A stretch of DNA of 15,914 nt from Bacteroidales bacterium (lineage in GTDB: Bacteria; Bacteroidota; Bacteroidia; Bacteroidales; WCHB1-69), in the NCBI GenBank assembly GCA_012518765.1, contig JAAYRN010000080.1:1-15914 (forward strand), written 5' to 3'. Below are positions 8,801 to 15,914 of the stretch, one piece after another. A model generated the notes under the pieces. It saw only the letters and a program-made list of their open reading frames with translations, searched no databases and was not told the DNA's origin. The first letter of the stretch is position 1, and each line of letters begins with the position of its first letter. The translations under genes were made by a program, and so were the position numbers.

Positions 8801-10416
8801 TTGTCGTTTGGAACTATTCCTTTGGTTCCCCAGTTACAGGGGTCAGAATCTCCAGGAAACATAAAATCACATTCGGGTCCATTGGCTCTACTTCTGTGTC
8901 CATTAGCTCCGTAACGCATTTTAGTATTGTCTTTCCATATTCCTTTCAACATATTATAATATTCCCATGCAAGCGTTGGGTCGGAAGTTGGGTCGGAAGT
9001 ACTAATGTTGCTATGGTATACAAATCTCTTCATACCGTAACGCTCATTATCAACTATACCGTCTCCAAAGTTTACACCGTTAATGGCTTCGGCTCTTACA
9101 AGTACGTAAGCTGTTGTATCGTCTCCTTCCCCTGTTCTGTCCCATGTAAATTCTCTTAGATTTCCATCGCTGGTAACAATTTCACAGCTACCGAACATAG
9201 AAGGTCCAAAAATTCCATCGCCACTAAATGAAGGGTTATCGTATCCGTCTGGGTCTAAATAAGGTCCTTGGAAAAAATCAACTCCAACAGCAGGAGGATT
9301 TTCTCCATAATGAGTAACCAATCCTGTTCCATCTACATTGGTTCCGTTGTAGCAATATCCCAATCCTCTTCAAACATCACAACCAATATAATCATCTCTT
9401 GCATATCCTAAGTCAGGGTCAACCCATTGACTAAAATAGGTTTCTGTTAGCTCATAAGATGATCGGTTGATTATTTCATAGGAGTAAAAAGTCATGTTGT
9501 TTAATTCGTCATTGGTTGCAAAAGCAAACGCTTGACCTCTAATTTCAAGTCCTATGGGCGATCCTTTCGATTCGGTGTGTGCAGCTCCTTTGTCGTTAAA
9601 CACCCACCATAATGTTTGGTCTCCTTTTAGCACTTGGTCAGCCATAATACCTCCACTTGAGATATTATTTTTTGTTTCAAATGTTTGAGGAAGTTCTCCT
9701 CTGGCCGCTCTTGCTCTATTTTCATCTGTCCAAGGGCATAATTCATTATCAAAATCATAATATGGATAGTCTCCATTTTCGGGGGTATAGGTTCCATCTC
9801 CGTCTGCATCAAAGAAAGGTGCTAAGTAATAACTGGGTCCTGACTTATCTCCTGTATAATTAAAGGGATGTGCAGGCCAATCTCTAATAGAATTGGGCAT
9901 GGCATAATCAGCATCGGCATATTTTAATTTATGTTCCAGGGCTGTTTTCTTTTCCATGATAAAATGGCGGTCGTAATATGTACAGGTAGCTTGTTCAATA
10001 TCAGCTCCTCGTAAATTTAGAGGACCGGGCCAAAAGTCATCTCCATGTTGGCGAAATCGAATAGCCGCTAATTTCAACTGTCCTGTAATATCAATACCAC
10101 CAATCCACAATGCTGCAGCAAACATGGAACTGGCTGATCCTGATTTGGGAACAACATAACGAGCTATTTCTTTAAACCACATAGAACCACTTGTTTCAAT
10201 GTATGCTCTTACGTTGTTGACGTTTAACTCACTTGAACTTGTTGCAGGCAAACAGGCAGCTGCTTTCTGCATAGCAGCATTCTCTTTACGAATGGGGTCG
10301 CCTTTAAATCTTTCTGCATTAGTTGTCGATACTATTAAAATCAGTGCAATGATATACAACAATTTTGTATTCATACCTATTATATATTTTTTGTTATTAC
10401 TTTTCATCATATTCAT
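5851..10416 (-). CDS. Giant T9SS-secreted surface protein, interrupted by in-frame TGA
   Basis: This reads as one gene of 1521 codons in which codon 349 (9370-9372) is TGA. A standard-code caller would report 9370-10416 (348 aa) and 5851-9363 (1170 aa, TTG start), in one frame. It has an N-terminal signal peptide; the best start may be the ATG at 10372-10374 (MNTKLLYIIALILIVSTTNA), 14 codons inside. A domain found in large Bacteroidota surface proteins follows, with VPKSGSASSMFAAALWIGG, DFWPGPLNLRG and a calcium-type DADGDGTYTPENGDYP loop. After the TGA it continues with RGLGYCYNG and PPAVGVDFFQGPYLDPDGYD. The last ~100 residues form a T9SS-type sorting domain starting VVPNPYYAR, with the unusual end KWFGIQRPTDVNAF. 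The start lies 14 bp after the TonB receptor stop and the end 37 bp before the PorV-like start codon, so all three are one operon. The binding or catalytic role is unknown. Confidence 0.85.
9370..9372 (-). other. In-frame TGA inside the giant T9SS protein gene
   Basis: Minus-strand codons read TAT ATT GGT TGT GAT GTT, then TGA, then AGA GGA TTG GGA: YIGCDV-stop-RGLG. The stop falls inside a conserved block, not between domains, and the frame is unchanged on both sides. The downstream part begins with TTG and has no signal peptide, so it could not be exported if made separately. Confidence 0.93.
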
Positions 10417-10430
10417 GTTTTATTTATCTA

Positions 10431-13400
10431 TTAAAAATAAAATCTTACTCCCAATACAAATCTACGTGGATAACTTATTCTGTTAAATTCCATGTACATA
10501 GTATAATAGTCAATAAATGATTGTGGACTTAACTGACTATTGATATAATTTTGATAATCAGCGTCTGTTAAGAAACCATCATCCAATGCACTACCTGTGT
10601 AAGAATATACATTGGTAATGTTTTTGAAATCAAAGACATTATATATATCTAAATATACTTGCATATTCATCATTCTGGGTCTCTTTCCTACTTTTATATT
10701 CTTTTCTTTGTCTTCTTTCTTTGCCATACTCACGATAAATACTTTGTATAATTTTACATCGCAAGAATATTGCCACGGCATGCGTGAACCATAAATAGAT
10801 CCGGATACGGTTTCTATTCCTTGTCCTAAGAAAGAATACATGGTGCTTGACTTGGTATAAGGTAATCCTGAGGCAACTTTTGCGGTAATATTGATTCCCG
10901 CATTTTCTAACCAGTAAACATCCTTCGATGTGTTGGTTTTCTTAACCATGTGTACCGAACGAGGTCCTTCTTTGGAACCAAAAGAAAAATTCATATTAGC
11001 ATTAATCATGTGTCGTTGGTCAAAACTTAAGTTCGTTAACGTACGTAAGTTAGGTTGTCCTGAAGCTATAATTGAATAGTTTGAAGCTGCACTAGAACCT
11101 GTTCCTTTTGCAAATTGCAAGGTGTAATTTGCAAAAAATCTAACATATTTCACTCTACTCATTTCTATTCCCACAACAAATCCTTGTGTAGTACCAAAGT
11201 CAATGTTTGCATGTGAGTAATAGGTAAAAGGATAGGCTTGTGTGTAACGATACAACTGAGCTTGGTCTCTTTTTTCACTGTAGTATGCAGATAGCTCTAA
11301 TGCCATATCTCTTCCTATTTCCTGTTTAAATCCTATCTCATAGTCTATACTTTTTGCTGGTTTTAAATTGGTATTGCTAATACTATTTCCTTCTTTTAAG
11401 TAGAAATATGTAATTGGGCTTACCGTAGCATTTTGACTTTGAGTAGTTACGTTATAGTGTGCATAGAATATAGATTGGTCGGACACATTGAATGAAAAAG
11501 AAAGGCGGGGCGACAATGTAATTCCTCCGTTTTCTAAAGAAGGTGTGTAATCTTTAAAGGCTTTCCAGTTTACTTTTGTTTTATCAGATGCTCCTGGCAT
11601 TTCTTTTAAGTAGGGCATAAGAGCTGTTTCGCCTACTGCTTTTGCCAATTCCGATGGGTCGGTAACAACATTGCCATAGGCATCATACCAAGTAGTTCCA
11701 TCTCTGTATGCTGTAACTTGTAACTCATTTGCAGTGGGGTCAATAACGTACATTATAAAATCATCTCCCATGCTGGAAGGGATGGTATATCCTTCTGCAA
11801 AAACAGCTTCTCTTTGTTTTACTTCTTTAATACTGTATGCTTCACGGAATAAAAACATATCCTTTACAATGGGTGTGTTTATATCAAAAATATCAACACG
11901 TAATCCCACATTGAAAAGTAAGTTTTTGATAGAAAATTTATCTTGAATATAAGCTGCATGATATACAGGCATATTGGCTCCTATTTGTGGAAGAATTTCA
12001 CTTCTATCGTTGTTAAACCATAATTTCAAATCTTCTAAAGAAGTAGGTTTATATATTAATTGTGTTCCTACATAGTTATATCCTCTGTAGGAAATATATG
12101 CATTATTATCGTTAATCAGTTCTTCTGCCGAGAACATGTCCAATGAATATGTATTCGGATCTAAATTATCCACATCTATCCATTCATCTTCTGCAGCTCC
12201 TAATTTAGATCTCAATCTTTTGTCAAATGTAGTTTGTGCTGCATAATTTATTAATTTGCTATAATTAATGGTATCAACAAAAATACCATCGATGTATACT
12301 CCTTCTGCGGTTGTGGCGTCTAATTCTTTAATGTGTAAGTTAGCTTTTTGACGCATCAACGTCCACAATCCAGTAGCACCAACACTAAAAGATTGACTTA
12401 TAGATTGTTCAAACTGGTATCCCAATTCAATAGCATGATCTTTTATATCAAAAGATACATAAGCGTTGAATCCTATGTGATGCCCTTTACTTTTGGCATA
12501 TCCGCTATGTCCTACTCCTGGGGCTCTAAACATTCCATAAGCAGATGAGGGTGAAGCTCCATTCAACAATCCATTGTATGTTTGAATGTGTTCGTCAAAT
12601 ATAGTAGTATATCCATCCTTACGCAATTGTTCTAAAGCTAATACGGTATAACGTGCCATTTCTGGATTCTTATCCGAGGGGATGAAAGTATCTAAGGGGT
12701 AGTAATAGCTTGAAAGCAATTGTACTCCTTCATAGAAATGTCCATTTAATGTATCGCTTCCTAATGCGTAAAATTTATTTTCTTTGTGAACAAAATTTCC
12801 AACAAAACCATAGTCAAATATATTATCCCCATGGAATTTATTATAAGTAGAAGATGTTGAATATTGATAATCAGCTTGTATACGGTAATAAGCATTTTTG
12901 AACAATGAGTTTGCAGAGTCTCTGAATCGTTGTGTAAAACGCACCATTCCCACCCCACTCATTCCTTCAGATTCAGGGTTATTTATTGAGTTATATAATG
13001 AGTTAGCATAATTCCAATCTCTACCTTTGGAGTAGCTAAACCGTCCTACCATAATCAAATCTACATTGTGTCTGGATCTAATATCAAGTTTTCCCATGAC
13101 GTTTCCACCCAAACTCGAACCATGTTGTAGATTTCTTCCTATCAATAATTGATCTTTTGTAATAAATGACATTTCGGGATTCATGGCTGCTGAGGATCCT
13201 GACTCTACCGAAGGTCTCAAAGGTTCTTCTTTTAATCTGTCTATAAGCTCTTGAGGTGCTCTATAGCTTCCTCCTCTAATGATTCCACCCGGAGAGTACG
13301 CCCCCATAGCGGTAAACATATAACCTATTCTATTTTTATTGTCTTCACTACGGGCTTTATTTTTCTTATAATCAATGGGACCCATAATCATCCCTTGGAA

Positions 13401-14129
13401 GTCGAAATTATTATTTCCATCTATATCGCCACTTACTTCAAGATTACCATTTACTTGACGTGAAGGTCCTCTGGTTTCTACTTCAACAACACTGGAAGCA
13501 TTCCCGTAACGTGCAGGCACACCTCCTACTATCAAAGAAACGCTGGCTACCGCCGAAGTAGGAACTCCTCCTGTTCCCGACATCACCATACCATCTTGGA
13601 TGTATTTTGTTTCTCCCGGTCTATTTCCTCTAACACTCATTCCTGCTCCCGAGCTTGTAACTCCACTCATGTTTAATAAAACGCTGGATATGGATTTTAC
13701 AGCCATGGTTGAAATTTCTTCTCCGTCAAGTGTTGTTTTCTTTTCGGTTTGGTCTTTCGAGAAAATTTCCTTTTTTGCAGTAATAACTACCACGTCTAAT
13801 TCTTTCGACGAACAGTTTATTTGCACATCTTGAAATTTTACTTCGCTACCGCTTAGTGAGATGTTTTGAATTTTTGTTTCGGAGCAACCCACAAAGGTTA
13901 CAACAAGGTCAAATTTCCCAGTAGGCACAGGTCTTAGGGTATAACTACCGTCATCTCCTGTCATTGTTCCTAAGATTAAGGAATTTTCTTGCATCAATTT
14001 TACTGTTGCGAAGTCTACTGCTTGTCCGCTCTCATTGGTTACTTTTCCTTTTAAAGTTGCATTTTGGGAATAACTAGCACTCAGCATAAACGCTAGCAAA
14101 CCAAAGACATAAAGTATTTTTTTATACAT
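10431..14129 (-). CDS. TonB-dependent outer-membrane receptor with carboxypeptidase-regulatory-like domain
   Basis: The product is 1232 residues with an N-terminal signal peptide (MYKKILYVFGLLAFMLSAS, cut near YSQ). Residues ~24-108 form a CarboxypepD_reg-like beta-sandwich (LKGKVTNESGQAVDFATVKL ... DGSYTLRPVPTGKFDLVVTF). A TonB-box-like KELDVVVITA lies at ~109-118 and a plug domain spans ~120-222 (SISSVLLNMSGV, SVRGNRPGETKYIQDG, GGVPARYGNASSVVEVETRG). The remainder is a long 22-strand-type barrel ending in the terminal-aromatic strand RRFVLGVRFYF. Such receptors use TonB-ExbBD energy to import large ligands. No SusD-like gene is present; the partners are a giant T9SS protein and a PorV-like protein, so this differs from a classic SusCD uptake system. 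The ligand is unknown. The gene has no in-frame TGA and ends with TAA. Confidence 0.95.
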   Translation of the reverse strand: MYKKILYVFGLLAFMLSASYSQNATLKGKVTNESGQAVDFATVKLMQENSLILGTMTGDDGSYTLRPVPTGKFDLVVTFVGCSETKIQNISLSGSEVKFQDVQINCSSKELDVVVITAKKEIFSKDQTEKKTTLDGEEISTMAVKSISSVLLNMSGVTSSGAGMSVRGNRPGETKYIQDGMVMSGTGGVPTSAVASVSLIVGGVPARYGNASSVVEVETRGPSRQVNGNLEVSGDIDGNNNFDFQGMIMGPIDYKKNKARSEDNKNRIGYMFTAMGAYSPGGIIRGGSYRAPQELIDRLKEEPLRPSVESGSSAAMNPEMSFITKDQLLIGRNLQHGSSLGGNVMGKLDIRSRHNVDLIMVGRFSYSKGRDWNYANSLYNSINNPESEGMSGVGMVRFTQRFRDSANSLFKNAYYRIQADYQYSTSSTYNKFHGDNIFDYGFVGNFVHKENKFYALGSDTLNGHFYEGVQLLSSYYYPLDTFIPSDKNPEMARYTVLALEQLRKDGYTTIFDEHIQTYNGLLNGASPSSAYGMFRAPGVGHSGYAKSKGHHIGFNAYVSFDIKDHAIELGYQFEQSISQSFSVGATGLWTLMRQKANLHIKELDATTAEGVYIDGIFVDTINYSKLINYAAQTTFDKRLRSKLGAAEDEWIDVDNLDPNTYSLDMFSAEELINDNNAYISYRGYNYVGTQLIYKPTSLEDLKLWFNNDRSEILPQIGANMPVYHAAYIQDKFSIKNLLFNVGLRVDIFDINTPIVKDMFLFREAYSIKEVKQREAVFAEGYTIPSSMGDDFIMYVIDPTANELQVTAYRDGTTWYDAYGNVVTDPSELAKAVGETALMPYLKEMPGASDKTKVNWKAFKDYTPSLENGGITLSPRLSFSFNVSDQSIFYAHYNVTTQSQNATVSPITYFYLKEGNSISNTNLKPAKSIDYEIGFKQEIGRDMALELSAYYSEKRDQAQLYRYTQAYPFTYYSHANIDFGTTQGFVVGIEMSRVKYVRFFANYTLQFAKGTGSSAASNYSIIASGQPNLRTLTNLSFDQRHMINANMNFSFGSKEGPRSVHMVKKTNTSKDVYWLENAGINITAKVASGLPYTKSSTMYSFLGQGIETVSGSIYGSRMPWQYSCDVKLYKVFIVSMAKKEDKEKNIKVGKRPRMMNMQVYLDIYNVFDFKNITNVYSYTGSALDDGFLTDADYQNYINSQLSPQSFIDYYTMYMEFNRISYPRRFVLGVRFYF

Positions 14130-14188
14130 ATTATTTTTGTTTTAATTAGAAAAATTATAACAAGATTTTCGTTCGATTTTTAAAGTTG

Positions 14189-14196
14189 TAAAAGTA
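14189..14196 (-). promoter_or_regulatory. Probable -7 element for the TonB receptor operon
   Basis: The minus strand reads TACTTTTA, one base off the TAnnTTTG consensus, inside a stretch (ATTGTACTTTTA) nearly the same as the promoter of the small basic protein. It would give a leader of roughly 50 nt before the ATG at 14127-14129. The rest of the 180-bp gap (14130-14309) is A/T-rich, and I see no clear terminator or gene in it. Confidence 0.4.
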
Positions 14197-14309
14197 CAAT
14201 AATTTTTCATTATATTTCACTTTTTCTCTGTTTTTTAGAATATTTTTTTTTCAACCGCCTTTTTCTCTTGATTTCGTTGATTATTATATCATAAAAACGG
14301 TATTTAAAA

Positions 14310-14312
14310 TCA
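14310..14312 (-). other. TGA at the end of the small basic protein, followed by in-frame TAA
   Basis: Minus-strand codons read GGA GGA TGA TTT TAA (the last at 14304-14306). Under the standard code this is a normal stop with a tandem backup. If TGA were a sense codon the protein would end two residues later. Confidence 0.85.
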
Positions 14313-14600
14313 TCCTCCTGTACATTTTGTTCTATTTCGATTTTTACCAATTGTTTTTCCTACGGCTTTGTTACTTTTCTTTCTACTTTTTCGCATCATT
14401 TTTCGTGTCGATTTGCTTTGTTTTTTCATGTGTTGCTTTACTTCTTTTTTATATTGCCTTTCGTCAGCTTTTTCCCTTGCTCTGCGTTCCGATTGTTGTT
14501 TTTCTACTTCCACTTGTACCTGTGTTTTACAGTGGGTAAAAGTTAAAATAAAAAAAGATGCAAATAAAGCACTTAATATATAGTTTCTTTTATGTAACAT
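14310..14600 (-). CDS. Small, highly basic exported protein (possible lipoprotein)
   Basis: The 96-residue protein starts with a signal peptide (MLHKRNYILSALFASFFILT) leading to a cysteine, C24, in FTHC. This is a poor lipobox, because His sits at -1, so lipidation is uncertain. The mature part is charged and predicted helical: an acidic/basic stretch (VEVEKQQSERRAREKADE), then a Lys/Arg-rich region (KKEVKQHMKKQSKSTRKMM, KSRKKSNK) and a tail NRTKCTGG. I do not recognise a named family; small basic lipoproteins of this look occur in Bacteroidota with no known function. The stop at 14310-14312 is TGA, the only gene end in the window that uses it; reading through gives just one more codon (Phe) before TAA at 14304-14306. 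It has its own promoter and is divergent from the peptidase gene. Confidence 0.7.
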   Translation of the reverse strand: MLHKRNYILSALFASFFILTFTHCKTQVQVEVEKQQSERRAREKADERQYKKEVKQHMKKQSKSTRKMMRKSRKKSNKAVGKTIGKNRNRTKCTGG

Positions 14601-14626
14601 ATACGCTCATTCGTAAATTGCTACTG

Positions 14627-14634
14627 CAAAAGTA
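14627..14634 (-). promoter_or_regulatory. -7 element of the small basic protein gene
   Basis: The minus strand reads TACTTTTG, a full TAnnTTTG match, 26 bp upstream of the ATG at 14598-14600. This predicts a leader of about 20 nt. The -33 side is A/T-rich without a clear TTTG. Confidence 0.6.
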
Positions 14635-14686
14635 CAATTAATTATTAAATTAAAAAGGCATGAGGCATTAGTATTTTTAAAAATTG

Positions 14687-14694
14687 TAATTTTG
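14687..14694 (+). promoter_or_regulatory. -7 element of the M3 peptidase gene
   Basis: The plus strand reads TAATTTTG, a full TAnnTTTG match, only 13 bp before the ATG at 14708. Transcription would start within about 10 nt of the start codon, giving a very short leader. It is back to back with the opposing promoter at 14627-14634. Confidence 0.55.
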
Positions 14695-14707
14695 CAGAAA
14701 AAAAACA

Positions 14708-15914
14708 ATGAAACGTATATTTATTTTAGTAGTAAACATTATAATGCTCACGTCTTATATGAAATCACAAAATGTAGAATTTAATCCTCTATTAGCTCCG
14801 TGGAACACTCCTTTTGAAACTCCTCCTTTTCAGCAAATTAGAACTGTTCATTATTTACCTGCTTTTACTTCGGCTATAACCGAAGCTAAAATTGAAATTG
14901 ACGAAATAACTCGTTGCAAAGAAACTCCTTCTTTTGAAAATACTATAGAAGCTCTTGAAAGGTCGGGAGCTACCTTGTCGCGAATATCGGGTATATTTTT
15001 CAATATTTTAGAAGCCAACGCAAGCAAAGACTTACAAGATGTAGCTAAAGAGATTATCCCTTTAGTTACTGATTATCAAAATTATGTTAGTTTAAATGAG
15101 GCTTTATTTTTACGCGTAAAAGAGGTTTATGACAAACAAGCGGAACTTGAACTTACAAGCGAGCAAAAAATGCTTCTTAAAAACTCCTACTTGAGTTTTA
15201 CACGTGCAGGTGCAAACTTAAATCCAGAACAAAAAAAGCAATATGAAGTACTTACCCGCGAACTGAGTAAATTATCGTTAACATTTAAAGACAATGTATT
15301 AGCCGCTACTAACGATTACTTCTTACATATAACTAATTCCGCCGACATGAAAGGAGTTCCTGAGCAAGAAAAACAAATTGCTGCTGCTAAAGCAAAGGCT
15401 CAAAATTTGGAAGGATGGGTGTTCGACTTGAGTGCTCCAAGTTATATCGCATTTATGAAATATGCTGAAAATCGTGATTTACGTAAAAAACTATACATAG
15501 CTTACAATAGTCGAGGATTTTATGGAAATAATAGCAATTCAGATGTAGTTGTACAACTTGCCAATAAACGTTTGGCATTGGCTAATTTATTGGGCTATCC
15601 TACCTATGCCGATTATGTATTGGAAACAAGAATGGCAAAAGATAAAGATACCGTGATGAATTTCTTGAAGCGAATGATTCAAACATCGCGAGAGGCAGCT
15701 CTAATAGAAACGACTGAATTACAAGAGTTTTCCACTCTAAACAAGGACTTACAACGATGGGATTGGAGTTTTTATGCCAATCAACTGAAAAATCAAAAAT
15801 ACAATTTTGACGAACAAGAAGTAAAACCATACTTTGAATTAGAAAATGTAAAAGGTGGTGTGTTTGAATTAACAAATAAACTCTACGGATTGCAATACAA
15901 ACTTGACAAAACTA
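14708..15914 (+). CDS. dcp: M3-family peptidyl-dipeptidase (Dcp-like), 3' truncated
   Basis: The frame is open from the ATG at 14708 to the window end (402 codons), with no stop and no in-frame TGA. The protein begins with a signal peptide (MKRIFILVVNIIMLTSYMKS). The mature start NPLLAPWNTPFETPPFQQI, then HYLPAF, ETPSFENTIEALERSGATLS and ISGIFFNILEANASKDLQD match the N-terminal helical half of peptidyl-dipeptidase Dcp. These zinc enzymes remove dipeptides from peptide C-termini. Further family marks include WVFDLSAPSYIAFMKYAENRDLRKKLY, LANLLGYPTYADYVLETRMAKD and the RWDWSFYANQL segment. The family is about 700 residues long and its HExxH zinc site lies beyond residue 450, so the catalytic motif is outside the window and activity cannot be confirmed. 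The signal peptide suggests action in the periplasm. It is divergent from the small basic protein gene. Confidence 0.93.
   Translation, partial: MKRIFILVVNIIMLTSYMKSQNVEFNPLLAPWNTPFETPPFQQIRTVHYLPAFTSAITEAKIEIDEITRCKETPSFENTIEALERSGATLSRISGIFFNILEANASKDLQDVAKEIIPLVTDYQNYVSLNEALFLRVKEVYDKQAELELTSEQKMLLKNSYLSFTRAGANLNPEQKKQYEVLTRELSKLSLTFKDNVLAATNDYFLHITNSADMKGVPEQEKQIAAAKAKAQNLEGWVFDLSAPSYIAFMKYAENRDLRKKLYIAYNSRGFYGNNSNSDVVVQLANKRLALANLLGYPTYADYVLETRMAKDKDTVMNFLKRMIQTSREAALIETTELQEFSTLNKDLQRWDWSFYANQLKNQKYNFDEQEVKPYFELENVKGGVFELTNKLYGLQYKLDKT

Noticed and set aside
8711..9159. Plus-strand open frames opposite the giant T9SS gene
   Set aside because: They are antisense shadows in a long gene. 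Composition and lack of recognisable domains give no support.
9330..9372. Selenocysteine or a programmed frameshift at the T9SS TGA (codon 349)
   Set aside because: Only a weak 5-bp pairing (ATTGG/CCAAT) with an 18-nt loop follows the codon. The frame is unchanged across the stop, so no frameshift is needed.
14189..14640. Near-identical stretches AAAAGTACAAT at 14191-14200 and 14629-14638 as a direct repeat or regulator site
   Set aside because: They coincide with the -7 elements of two minus-strand promoters, and the shared sequence is explained by the promoter consensus.
14673..14684. Perfect palindrome ATTTTTAAAAAT between the divergent promoters
   Set aside because: It is a run of T followed by a run of A, common by chance in such A/T-rich DNA, and there is no evidence that it is an operator.

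Overview
The window looks like a chromosomal segment of a low-GC member of the Bacteroidota. The evidence is two proteins with type IX secretion (T9SS) sorting domains, a PorV-like outer-membrane protein, a TonB-dependent receptor with a carboxypeptidase-regulatory-like N-terminus, promoters of the Bacteroidota TAnnTTTG type, and genes without Shine-Dalgarno sequences. I cannot name the genus. I see no rRNA, CRISPR array, insertion sequence, phage gene or attachment site. No gene-free stretch exceeds 300 bp; the longest is about 180 bp (14130-14309), ahead of the TonB receptor.

Layout. (1) 1-658, plus strand: the end of a secreted protein with a CUB-like domain and a T9SS sorting domain, followed by a strong hairpin terminator. 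(2) 720-793, minus: tRNA-Met(CAU). (3) 4583 down to 907, minus: a tight five-gene operon, greA - HIT protein - family 2 glycosyltransferase - recR - 10TM heavy-metal/manganese exporter, with gaps of only 5, 15, 9 and 6 bp. (4) 14129 down to 4683, minus: a three-gene unit of TonB-dependent receptor, giant T9SS-secreted protein (about 1521 codons) and PorV/PorQ-type outer-membrane protein, ending at a perfect 11-bp hairpin. Receptor, secreted surface protein and PorV-like carrier/anchor probably form one cell-surface assembly. (5) 14600-14310, minus: a small, very basic exported protein. (6) 14708 to the window end, plus: the first 402 codons of a secreted M3-family peptidyl-dipeptidase (Dcp-like), divergent from (5).

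The most striking feature is the behaviour of TGA. Two otherwise intact genes, the 10TM exporter (codon 216) and the giant T9SS protein (codon 349), are each interrupted by one in-frame TGA. The reading frame and recognisable homology continue immediately on the far side, and no frameshift is present. The downstream halves have no ATG near their start, and the secreted one would have no signal peptide. A third gene, the small basic protein, ends in TGA with an in-frame TAA two codons later. The nine secure gene ends I could read use TAA (eight) or TAG (one) and never TGA. This fits UGA read as an amino acid or read through in this organism. Ordinary nonsense mutations or consensus errors are the main alternative, because the roughly 60 tryptophans in the window are otherwise all TGG.
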